DNA of 5,675 nt from Anaeromyxobacter sp. (GTDB lineage: Bacteria > Myxococcota > Myxococcia > Myxococcales > Anaeromyxobacteraceae): contig JAHWYA010000156.1 of assembly GCA_020028115.1 (NCBI GenBank), positions 1 to 5,675 of the forward strand, read 5' to 3'. The stretch's first letter is position 1. Every line of letters starts with the position of its first letter. The notes beneath the pieces were generated by a model. That model saw only the letters and a list, made by a program, of their open reading frames with translations. It was not told the DNA's origin and made no database searches. Positions 1 through 5,675 of the stretch are shown in pieces. The position numbers and the translations under genes are program-made.

Positions 1-1
1 G

Positions 2-1381
2 CGCCTGGGCGACGAGATGGGCGTCGAGCCGATGGTCGGGCTCCGCTCGAAGCTCACAACCCGCGGCACCGGCAAGTGGGAGGGCTCGTCGGGCGACTTC
101 GCCAAGTTCGGCCTCACCGTCCCCGAGATGATCGAGGCGGTGAAGATCCTGAAGGAGGCGAAGAAGGAGCACTGCGCGAAGCTCCTCCACTTCCACGTCG
201 GCTCGCAGCTCACCGAGATCCGCGTCGTGAAGGACGCGGTGAACGAGGGCGCCCGGGTCTACGCGAAGCTCCGCAAGATGGGGCTCGGCATCGAGTACTT
301 CGACGTCGGCGGCGGCCTCGGGGTCGACTACGTCGGGACGCCGAGCGGCCAGTCCTCCACCGTGAACTACACGATGGACGAGTACGTCGGCGACGTCGTC
401 TACAACGTGCAGCGGGTCTGCATGAACGAGGGCGTGCCGGAGCCGCACATCGTGTCGGAGTCCGGGCGCGCCGTGACGGCGCACCACTCCTGCATCATCA
501 TGAACGTCTTCGGGCACATCGAGATCGGCTCGGCCGAGGAGATCGCGGCGGCGTCCGTGCCGCAGCCGAGCGAGCCGAAGGTCGTCCGGGAGATGCGCGA
601 CATCGTGCAGGGGATGACGCCGCGGAACCGCGCCGAGGCCTACCACGACGCCGCCGCAAAGAAGGAGGAGGCGCTCCAGATGTTCAAGCTCGGGATCCTC
701 GGGCTGGAGGAGCGCGCCGTCGTGGAGAGCCTCTTCTGGAAGCTCGTGCGCGGGATCGCCGACCTGAACCGCGGCAAGAAGCGGCTGCCGCGCGAGACGC
801 GCGACCTCGGGGACAAGATCGCCGACCAGTACATGGCGAACTTCTCGCTGTTCCAGAGCGCCCCGGACCACTGGGCGTTCGATCAGCTCTTCCCGATCGT
901 GCCGCTCCACCGCATGCAGGAGGTCCCGACGAAGGACTGCACCATCGTCGACATCACCTGCGACTCCGACGGGAAGATCGACCGCTTCATCGAGAACGAC
1001 GGCGTCGACGGCGTGGACGAGACGCTGTCCCTCCACGCCCTCGCGAACGGCGACCCGTACTACCTCGCGATGTTCATGACCGGCGCCTACCAGGACATCA
1101 TGGGCGACATGCACAACCTGTTCGGCCGGGTGAACGAGATCCACGTCTTCGTGGACGACGAGGACCCCGAGGACTTCTACATCGAGGAGGTCATCCCGGG
1201 GGACACCGTCGAGAAGGTCCTCTCGCGCGTGCAGTACGAGCCCGCGGAGCTCTTCCGCCGGGTGAAGGGGGCGCTCGACACCAAGGTGAAGGAGGGCGCC
1301 ATCCGGCCGAAGGAGGGCGTCGGCCTCGCCGACTTCTACGAGTCCGTGATGAAGGGGTACACCTACCTCTCGGGCCCGTGA
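2..1381 (+). CDS. speA: Biosynthetic arginine decarboxylase SpeA, 5'-truncated by the window edge
   Basis: PLP-dependent enzyme that decarboxylates L-arginine to agmatine, the entry to the agmatine route to putrescine and other polyamines; normally a soluble enzyme. The frame is already open at base 2 and gives 459 residues before the TGA at 1379-1381. The family is usually about 630-660 residues, so roughly 180-200 N-terminal residues, including the PLP-binding lysine, lie outside. Visible in order (residues from base 2): the rest of the PLP barrel with HFHVGSQL (63-70), the glycine loop FDVGGGLGVDY (100-110) and ESGR (153-156); a charged, helical insert at about 190-280 that fits the arginine decarboxylase helical-bundle domain; then the C-terminal beta domain with the CDSDG motif (320-324, family catalytic Cys and substrate-binding Asp), GAYQDIMGDMHNLFG from 361, and a terminal GYTYL that matches E. 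coli SpeA. The helical insert and these motifs distinguish it from ornithine or diaminopimelate decarboxylases. No truncation or frameshift is seen in the part present. The ATG at 17 is internal and not the start. Confidence 0.96.
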   Translation, partial: RLGDEMGVEPMVGLRSKLTTRGTGKWEGSSGDFAKFGLTVPEMIEAVKILKEAKKEHCAKLLHFHVGSQLTEIRVVKDAVNEGARVYAKLRKMGLGIEYFDVGGGLGVDYVGTPSGQSSTVNYTMDEYVGDVVYNVQRVCMNEGVPEPHIVSESGRAVTAHHSCIIMNVFGHIEIGSAEEIAAASVPQPSEPKVVREMRDIVQGMTPRNRAEAYHDAAAKKEEALQMFKLGILGLEERAVVESLFWKLVRGIADLNRGKKRLPRETRDLGDKIADQYMANFSLFQSAPDHWAFDQLFPIVPLHRMQEVPTKDCTIVDITCDSDGKIDRFIENDGVDGVDETLSLHALANGDPYYLAMFMTGAYQDIMGDMHNLFGRVNEIHVFVDDEDPEDFYIEEVIPGDTVEKVLSRVQYEPAELFRRVKGALDTKVKEGAIRPKEGVGLADFYESVMKGYTYLSGP

Positions 1382-1656
1382 TGGAAGGCGCGCCGGACCG
1401 CGAGCCCGACTCCCCGGAGCCCGACTCCCCCGAGGTCGAGGCCGAGCGCGCGCGGCGCCTGCGCCGGCTCTCCGCGCTGCTCCAGGCGGGCGGGATCGTC
1501 TTCCTCGCCGTCGTCTCGCTCGGCCTCCTGCCCACCATCCTCGCGGCCTCGTACCCGGCCGCCGGCGAGGAGGCCGCCGTCGCGATCTGGGTCCTCGCCC
1601 CGGCAGTGCCCATCGCGCTGCTGGTGGTCGCCGCGTTCCGGCTGCCGCGCTCCTAG
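1381..1656 (+). CDS. Small two-helix membrane protein, coupled to speA, unknown function
   Basis: I do not recognise a family. The 91-residue product has an acidic, proline-rich N-terminus (about 1-21) with a duplicated EPDSP motif, then an arginine-rich stretch ERARRLRRL (22-30). Two hydrophobic segments follow, at about 36-58 and 65-86, separated by a short loop containing GEE, and the tail is RLPRS. By the positive-inside rule both ends should be cytoplasmic with a very short outside loop, so this is a small inner-membrane hairpin. It is very likely real: almost every codon ends in G or C (the exceptions I see are one GAA and one GCA), and it has the hydrophobic pattern expected of a membrane protein. 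The ATG shares its A with the speA TGA. A GTG at 1378, one codon upstream in frame, would give a GTGA four-base overlap. No good Shine-Dalgarno lies just upstream, so translation probably depends on ribosomes finishing speA. A role linked to polyamine or arginine metabolism is suggested only by position. Confidence 0.82.
   Translation: MEGAPDREPDSPEPDSPEVEAERARRLRRLSALLQAGGIVFLAVVSLGLLPTILAASYPAAGEEAAVAIWVLAPAVPIALLVVAAFRLPRS
1402..1431 (+). repeat. 15-bp tandem duplication inside the small membrane protein gene
   Basis: Two adjacent 15-base copies, 1402-1416 and 1417-1431, differ only at the last base (G versus C). They are in frame and encode EPDSP twice. Because the length is a multiple of three, copy number could change without breaking the frame, extending or shrinking the acidic N-terminal tail. 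This is a simple local duplication, not a mobile element. Confidence 0.8.
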
Positions 1657-1666
1657 GCGCCGTGCG

Positions 1667-2725
1667 TCAGCGGCCCGCGTGTTCGAACGCGCCGATCGAG
1701 CAGCTCGTCGCGCCGGTGCCGGGGCGGAGCTTCCCGCGCTGATCCACCGCGAGCACCGGGGCTGCGGCGCAGGCCGCCGGATCGCCCGCGTCGATCGCGG
1801 GGCTCGTGGGCTGGAGGGCGATCGTCGCGGTCGGTCCGCCGTTCGCGGTGGTAAGGCCGGAGGGGTCGAGGAGCGGGTCCCTCGCCGCGCCGGCGCCGCA
1901 CGAGCCGCGTGGGTCGAGGTTGTTCCCACCGTCAAGGAAGGGGCCGGCGCAGTGCCACCCGTAGCCCGCGAAGAGGGCGTTATGGAGCGACGCGCTCCCG
2001 TACAGCGAGTCGCCCCGGCCGTAGGTGCCGTCGGTCGGGTCCCCCTCGCACCATGCGTCGTTCCCCGCGAACGTCGAGCTCCAGACGTGCGCCGTGCCGC
2101 TTCGGACGAAGATCGCGCCTCCGTTGCCGCTCGTGGACGCGCCGGCGTACACCGCGGTCGCCGTGTTCGCGGAGAAGGTGCAGTTCGTCACGACGAGCCG
2201 CCCGGCGGTGTACAGGCCGTCGCTGTAGATCGCGCCTCCGTTTCCCGCCGTGCAGAACAGGGGGTTGTAGGCGTACGCGTCGTTGCCCGAGAACGTCGAG
2301 CTCGCGACGACGGCGGTCCCGAAGTTCGCGATGGCCCCGCCGTTCCCGCCGCTCGTCCAGGAGCACGACTGCGTCGCCGCGGAGCTGTCCGAGACCGTGC
2401 AGCGCGTCACCGAAAGCGCCCCCTCGTTCACGATCGCGCCGCCCGACCCGGTGCTCGCGCCCCGGGTGATCGTGAGGTCCCTCAGCGCGAGCGTGGCGCC
2501 GCTCGCGACCCTGAACAGCGAGCGCGCTCCGGCACCGCTCAGGGTCACCGGGCCGCTCCAGCCCTCCAGCGCGACGTTCTTGCCGACGTCCTTGGTCGTG
2601 GCGAAAGTGATCGTCACCGGCGCGAGCCCGCAGTTGAAGCGGTAGTAGCCGCCCGCGCCGAGCGCGGTGGCGACCGCCGCGTCGGTGCAGCTCGCGGCGG
2701 TCCCCGAGCCGATCAGGAGCGGCGC
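1667..2725 (-). other. Cysteine-rich parallel beta-helix with Pmp-like motifs and choice-of-anchor-Q-type terminus
   Basis: Residues about 962-1313. The start (SCTDAAVATAL, then FNCG and VTITF) resembles the opening of Pmp/choice-of-anchor beta-helices. GGAI recurs at residues 1056, 1090, 1124 and 1163 (spacing 34, 34, 39), and FxxN at 1106, 1145 and 1180 (FSGN, FSAN, FAGN). This is the motif pair that defines chlamydial polymorphic membrane protein repeats. The last 85 or so residues carry NNLDP, DPLLDP, NGGPTATIAL, SPAIDAGD, DQRG and IGAFE. The protein stops four residues after IGAFE, so no C-terminal membrane helix, sorting signal or barrel follows. There are eleven cysteines in this part, so disulfides are possible outside the cytoplasm. 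Confidence 0.83.
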
Positions 2726-5608
2726 CTTCACGTCGAAGGCCGCGCTGGTCGACCCGCCGAGGCCAGGTCCCGACGCGACGAGCGTGTAGCCGTTCCCCCG
2801 GGCCGAGATCCCGAGCCCCGTGAACCAGGCGTGACCGTTCCGCGAGGTGGCGCTGGTGGTGCCGGTGAGCGTCCCGCCGCCCGGGTTGTTCCCGATCGCG
2901 ACGTTCACGGTCCACCCGCTCGCGGAGGTCTGGTTCCCGAACGCGTCCTGGATGGCGACCTGGAGCGTCGGGTCGATGCCGGCGCCGCTGTTCGACGGCT
3001 GGATGACGAACGCGGTCCGCGCGGGGTCGGCGGGCGTGACGGCGAACGGGTCGCTCGTCGCGGAGGCGAGCCCGTCGGGCGGGTCCCACGCCGACAGCGT
3101 GTAACCGGTCGCGGCCGTCAGGAGCGAGAGGCCCGGGAAGGTCGCCGTCCCCGCGACCGCGCGCACGATCGTGGTCCCGCGGAGCCCTCCGGTCGAGGTG
3201 AGCTGGACGAATACGGTGCCAGCGAACGCCGGGTCGGCGTTGCCCGCGGCGTCCCTCACGCCGACCGCGGGCGGGGTCGCGAAGGCCACGCCCGCCGTGG
3301 TCGTGGCCGGGGGCTGGGTTGCGAAGAAGAGCTGGAACGCCCGGAAGGTCGTGCTCCCGGTCTGCGTCAGCGCGACCCCGTCCGTCTCGTCCCTGGCGGT
3401 GAACGTCGACGTGCCCATCGCGCTCGAGCGGACCGCGAAGGTGGCGACGCCGGAGGCGCCGGTGACGGCGGAGGGGGGCGCGATGACGTCGGTCGCCCCG
3501 CGGCTCGAGGCGAGCGTGATGGTCTTCCCCGCGGCCGCGTTCGAGTGGGCGTCTCGCAGCGTGACGGTGACGGTGCTCGCGCTCGTGCCGTTCGCGTCGA
3601 CGACGGCGGTCGCGGACAGGGTGGAGCGGGAGTCGGCGCCCGGGCCGGTAGCGAACGTCACGGTCGGCTTCTGCGCGACGACGACCGCGTCGGTCGTGTC
3701 GGTGGCGGTGAAGCTCGGCGCCCCGGAGGTCGTCGACGACACCGCGAAGGTCACAGCGCCGGACGGATCGGAAAGGCCCGACGCGGCGGAGATCGCGTCT
3801 GCCGCGCCGCGGCTCGAGGCGAGGGCGACCGCCTTGCCCGGGACAAGGTTGTCGAAGGCGTCCCGGAGCGTCACGGTGACGACAGCTTCCGTGCCGTCTG
3901 CGACGACCGAGGCAGGCGACGCCGCGGCGAGGGAGCGCGTGGCCGACGCTGGGCCCGGGACGAACGTGACGGAGGCCGTCTGCTCGACGAGGACGCCCTC
4001 CGTCACGTCGATGGCACCGAGCGCGGCGACCCCCGCGGCCGTGGACGAGACGTCGAACGTGACGACGCCGGACGGATCCGAGAGGCCGGACGGCTGCGAG
4101 ACGGCGTCGAGAGAGGCTCGGCTCGACCAGAGGGTCACGGCCATCCCGGGGACCGGGTGGTCGTTCGCGTCCCGGAGCGTCACCGTCACGACCGCGCTCG
4201 CGGTGCCGTTCGCGGGGACGGTGTCGGGTGCGCTCGCGACCGACGACCGGACGGTCGAGGCGGGGCCGTGGGTGAACGTGACGGTGGGCGTGTCGGCGAG
4301 GGTGACGCCGTCGGTCTCGTCGGTCGCCGTGAGCGTGGCGGTCCCGGTCGAGAGCGACCGCACCGAAAACGTGACGGCCCCCGCCTCGTCCGACGCGCTC
4401 GACGCGGTCGAGACGAGATCCGCGGCACCCCGCGACGAGGCAAGGGTCACCATCCGTCCCGGCGCGGCGTTCCGGTGCACGTCGCGCAGGCGCACGGTCA
4501 CGGTGCACGAGGTACTGCCGTCCGCGACCAGCGACGGGAGGGACGCCGACATGGTCGAGAGGGTCGGATCGGATGGGCCCGCGGTGAAGGTCACGGTCGC
4601 CGGCTGCCCGAGCGGGATGGCGTCCGTGACGTCCGTCGCGGTCAACGTCGCGGTTCCCGCGACGGTGGAGGAGACAGCGAACGTCACGACGCCGTCCGGG
4701 TCGGAGGGGCCGGACGCGGCGGAGACCGCGTCGATCCCGCCGCGGCTCGAGGCGAGGGAGACCGTCTTCCAGGGAACGGGGTTCGAGGTCGCGTCGCGCA
4801 GCGTCACCGAGACGACCACGGACCCGCCGGCAGACGCGGAGGCCGGCGTGGCGGTCACGGACACGTGCGCGGGGACGACCGGCCCGACCTCGAAGGTCAC
4901 CGTCGCGGCCTGCGCGATCGTGACCGCGTCCGTCGCGTCGAACGCGACGAACGTGGCGTTTCCAGCCCGGGTGGACCTCACCGCGAAGCTCACCCGGCCC
5001 GAGCCGTCGGATGGGCCGGACGCGGCCGAGATCCCGTCGGTCGCGCCGCGGCTCGACGACAGGAACACGGTCCGGCCGTCGGCGGGGTTCCCGTGGGCGT
5101 CGCGCAGCGTGACCGTCACGACCGACGTCTCGAAGCCGTCCGCGGTGACGGCGGCGGGCGAGGCAGCGGCGAGCGACAGTCCCGTGTCGGCGGAGCCTGC
5201 GACGAATGTCACGGCGGCGGTCTGCGCGACCGTCACCGCGTCGCTCGCGTCGAAGGCGGTGAGGGTCGCGACGCCCGCCGAGGTGGAGCGCACGGTGAAG
5301 GTCGCGAGCCCCGACGGATCGGTGAGGGTGGTCGGCGGGGCCACCGCGTCGACCGCCCCGCGGCTCGAGGAGAGCGCGACGGTCCTCCCGGCGACCGGGG
5401 CTCCCTCGGCGCTCCGCAGCGTCACTACGACGCTGGCGCTCGCGGCCCCGTCCGCGACCGCGGTCGGCGGGGTGGCCGCGACGGCCGAGGCGGAGGCGGA
5501 CGGGACCGGCGGTCCTGGGGGCGTCCCGGGGTCGCCGGTGCCGCCGCACGCCGCGCAGAGGCCGGTCACCGCGATCGCGGCGATCGCGAGAATTCGATTT
5601 CGGAGCAA
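1667..5608 (-). CDS. Large Ig-repeat / parallel beta-helix lipoprotein with choice-of-anchor-Q-type C-terminus
   Basis: Likely a surface or periplasmic lipoprotein of about 1313 residues with adhesin-like architecture; ligand unknown. Order from the TTG start: signal peptide with lipobox Cys21; Gly/Pro/Ser linker (22-40); seven Ig-like repeats of the invasin/Big_1 type (about 38-756), each with a TVTLRDA-like strand, an SSRG turn and a D-x-T-D motif before a VTF strand; two Ig-like domains of another type (757-863, 864-960) with F-x-x-QP and D-A-x-GN motifs; a right-handed beta-helix (962-1219) with four GGAI and three FxxN motifs; and a C-terminal block (1227-1313) with NGGPTATIAL, SPAIDAGD, DQRG and IGAFE, typical of choice-of-anchor-Q proteins. 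The TTG at 5608 is preferred because GGAGG sits six bases upstream and it gives a standard signal peptide. A GTG at 5626 would add six residues but lacks a good ribosome site. It is convergent with the speA unit, 10 bases away. It has no enzymatic motif, no beta-barrel and no LPXTG. Its domain classes are clear; its role (adhesion, envelope stalk) is inference. Confidence 0.93.
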   Translation of the reverse strand: MLRNRILAIAAIAVTGLCAACGGTGDPGTPPGPPVPSASASAVAATPPTAVADGAASASVVVTLRSAEGAPVAGRTVALSSSRGAVDAVAPPTTLTDPSGLATFTVRSTSAGVATLTAFDASDAVTVAQTAAVTFVAGSADTGLSLAAASPAAVTADGFETSVVTVTLRDAHGNPADGRTVFLSSSRGATDGISAASGPSDGSGRVSFAVRSTRAGNATFVAFDATDAVTIAQAATVTFEVGPVVPAHVSVTATPASASAGGSVVVSVTLRDATSNPVPWKTVSLASSRGGIDAVSAASGPSDPDGVVTFAVSSTVAGTATLTATDVTDAIPLGQPATVTFTAGPSDPTLSTMSASLPSLVADGSTSCTVTVRLRDVHRNAAPGRMVTLASSRGAADLVSTASSASDEAGAVTFSVRSLSTGTATLTATDETDGVTLADTPTVTFTHGPASTVRSSVASAPDTVPANGTASAVVTVTLRDANDHPVPGMAVTLWSSRASLDAVSQPSGLSDPSGVVTFDVSSTAAGVAALGAIDVTEGVLVEQTASVTFVPGPASATRSLAAASPASVVADGTEAVVTVTLRDAFDNLVPGKAVALASSRGAADAISAASGLSDPSGAVTFAVSSTTSGAPSFTATDTTDAVVVAQKPTVTFATGPGADSRSTLSATAVVDANGTSASTVTVTLRDAHSNAAAGKTITLASSRGATDVIAPPSAVTGASGVATFAVRSSAMGTSTFTARDETDGVALTQTGSTTFRAFQLFFATQPPATTTAGVAFATPPAVGVRDAAGNADPAFAGTVFVQLTSTGGLRGTTIVRAVAGTATFPGLSLLTAATGYTLSAWDPPDGLASATSDPFAVTPADPARTAFVIQPSNSGAGIDPTLQVAIQDAFGNQTSASGWTVNVAIGNNPGGGTLTGTTSATSRNGHAWFTGLGISARGNGYTLVASGPGLGGSTSAAFDVKAPLLIGSGTAASCTDAAVATALGAGGYYRFNCGLAPVTITFATTKDVGKNVALEGWSGPVTLSGAGARSLFRVASGATLALRDLTITRGASTGSGGAIVNEGALSVTRCTVSDSSAATQSCSWTSGGNGGAIANFGTAVVASSTFSGNDAYAYNPLFCTAGNGGAIYSDGLYTAGRLVVTNCTFSANTATAVYAGASTSGNGGAIFVRSGTAHVWSSTFAGNDAWCEGDPTDGTYGRGDSLYGSASLHNALFAGYGWHCAGPFLDGGNNLDPRGSCGAGAARDPLLDPSGLTTANGGPTATIALQPTSPAIDAGDPAACAAAPVLAVDQRGKLRPGTGATSCSIGAFEHAGR
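2729..3340 (-). other. Two further Ig-like domains of a second type, between the repeat array and the beta-helix
   Basis: Residues about 757-863 and 864-960 lack the SSRG signature but share their own pattern: an opening F-F/V-x-x-QP strand, a V-x-[VI]-[RQ]-DA-x-GN strand, a G-x-A-x-F-x-G-L strand, and GYTL followed by A-W/S-x-x. This pattern is common in Ig-like stalk modules of bacterial surface proteins. They probably form the transition from the stalk to the beta-helix head. The exact Pfam family is not something I can settle by eye. Confidence 0.72.
3341..5497 (-). repeat. Seven tandem Ig-like (invasin/Big_1-type) repeats, period 102-104 residues
   Basis: Approximate units on the minus strand: 5186-5497, 4871-5185, 4565-4870, 4253-4564, 3941-4252, 3629-3940 and 3341-3628. 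The SSRG turn recurs at residues 81, 185, 287, 391, 495 (here SSRA), 598 and 701, spaced 104, 102, 104, 104, 103 and 103. A D-x-[TS]-[DE] motif recurs at 120, 224, 326, 430, 534, 637 and 740 with the same spacing. Units 2-6 end in a VTF-x-x-GP linker; unit 7 lacks the GP. Unit 1 is the most different at the RDA-x-x-N position (RSAEGAP). At the DNA level the units are diverged but still share blocks; one identical 17-base block, centred on the codons for the SSRG turn, appears at 3498-3514, 3807-3823 and 4740-4756. Such arrays usually form an extended stalk. Confidence 0.92.
5546..5608 (-). other. Lipoprotein signal peptide (residues 1-21) of the Ig-repeat protein
   Basis: From the TTG start the leader reads MLRNRIL, then a hydrophobic core AIAAIAVTGL, then CAAC followed by GG. 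Arg3 and Arg5 form the basic n-region, and Cys21 preceded by Ala-Ala fits a lipobox, although -3 is Cys rather than the usual Leu/Val/Ile. Cleavage before Cys21 and lipidation are expected. Gly at +2 rather than Asp would, under the E. coli Lol rule, favour the outer membrane; whether that rule holds in this host is unknown. The Gly/Pro/Ser linker that follows is typical of surface or periplasmic lipoproteins. Confidence 0.82.
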
Positions 5609-5614
5609 GCTGTA

Positions 5615-5619
5615 CCTCC
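5615..5619 (-). promoter_or_regulatory. Ribosome binding site that selects the TTG start
   Basis: On the minus strand GGAGG, within a run GGGGGAGG, is followed by six bases and then the TTG at 5608-5606. This is near-ideal spacing, whereas the upstream GTG at 5626 overlaps this run and has only CT-rich sequence before it. The rest of the 67-base upstream stretch to the window edge has no convincing -35/-10 pair and contains only a 10-base GC palindrome at 5638-5647. Confidence 0.78.
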
Positions 5620-5675
5620 CCCACACAGGGTCCGGGAGAGCGCGCTCGAAGTAAAGCGATACCCGCCGCTCCCCC

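Noticed and set aside
76..1377. Upstream extension of the small membrane protein frame through speA.
   Set aside because: The Arg-rich, low-complexity translation is an out-of-frame read of speA; the real gene starts at 1378-1381.
1676..1691. Hairpin as a bidirectional terminator.
   Set aside because: Only five paired bases, inside the coding end of the lipoprotein gene, with no T tract on either side.
3341..5497. Periodic structure as a CRISPR array or minisatellite.
   Set aside because: The roughly 310-base period is a protein-domain period in frame with the gene, with diverged units rather than identical short repeats and unique spacers.
1980..5624. A 1214-codon open frame on the minus strand in another frame of the lipoprotein gene.
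   Set aside because: The translation is mostly Arg/Gly/Asp/Pro, typical of an off-frame read of high-GC DNA; the overlapping frame has signal peptide and domains.
3105..5654. A long open frame on the plus strand (about 827 codons from an ATG at 3171) opposite the Ig-repeat gene.
   Set aside because: It is a shadow. Its third positions lie opposite third positions of the minus gene, so it inherits high GC3. In this register, stops arise opposite Tyr codons, or opposite His/Gln codons that follow a T-ending codon. The Ig region has no Tyr, and the frame closes exactly opposite the first Tyr codon (TAA at 3102-3104). It has no domain logic beyond mirrored repeats.
5609..5675. Possible sigma-70 promoter for the lipoprotein gene (TTTACT on the minus strand around 5650-5655) and a 10-base palindrome GAGCGCGCTC at 5638-5647.
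   Set aside because: No matching -10 element at proper spacing, and short GC palindromes are common at this base composition. The promoter may lie beyond the window.

Overview
The window is very GC-rich (by eye roughly 70%, not counted), and nearly all third codon positions are G or C. It holds three protein genes with almost no non-coding space. The codon use, together with a large lipoprotein built of Ig-like repeats and a parallel beta-helix, suggests a high-GC Gram-negative bacterium. A myxobacterium-type organism (Myxococcota, for example Anaeromyxobacter-like) is plausible, but this is inference from style and not a proven assignment.

Layout. Positions 2-1381 (+) are the C-terminal two thirds or so of a biosynthetic arginine decarboxylase (SpeA); its N-terminus, with the cofactor-binding lysine, lies before the window. 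Positions 1381-1656 (+) are a 91-residue, two-helix membrane protein of unknown function. It overlaps the speA stop codon and is probably translationally coupled to it. After only 10 bases comes the 3' end of a convergent gene on the minus strand, 1667-5608. It encodes a protein of about 1313 residues: a lipoprotein signal peptide, a Pro/Gly/Ser linker, seven tandem invasin-like (Big_1-type) Ig repeats with a 102-104-residue period, two Ig-like domains of a second type, and a cysteine-rich parallel beta-helix. The helix carries GGAI/FxxN motifs like those of chlamydial polymorphic membrane proteins and ends in a choice-of-anchor-Q-type terminus. Positions 5609-5675 are the upstream region of this gene, with a clear ribosome binding site and no convincing promoter.

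The two plus-strand genes form one transcription unit ending at the convergent gene; nothing in the sequence links their functions. The large minus-strand gene appears to be a separate single-gene unit, at least on its 3' side. The most notable points are the architecture of the surface lipoprotein (stalk plus beta-helix head), the sharp split of cysteine and tyrosine between its halves, the non-ATG start choice, and the uncharacterised small membrane protein attached to speA. I see no RNA gene, mobile element, CRISPR array or clear terminator.
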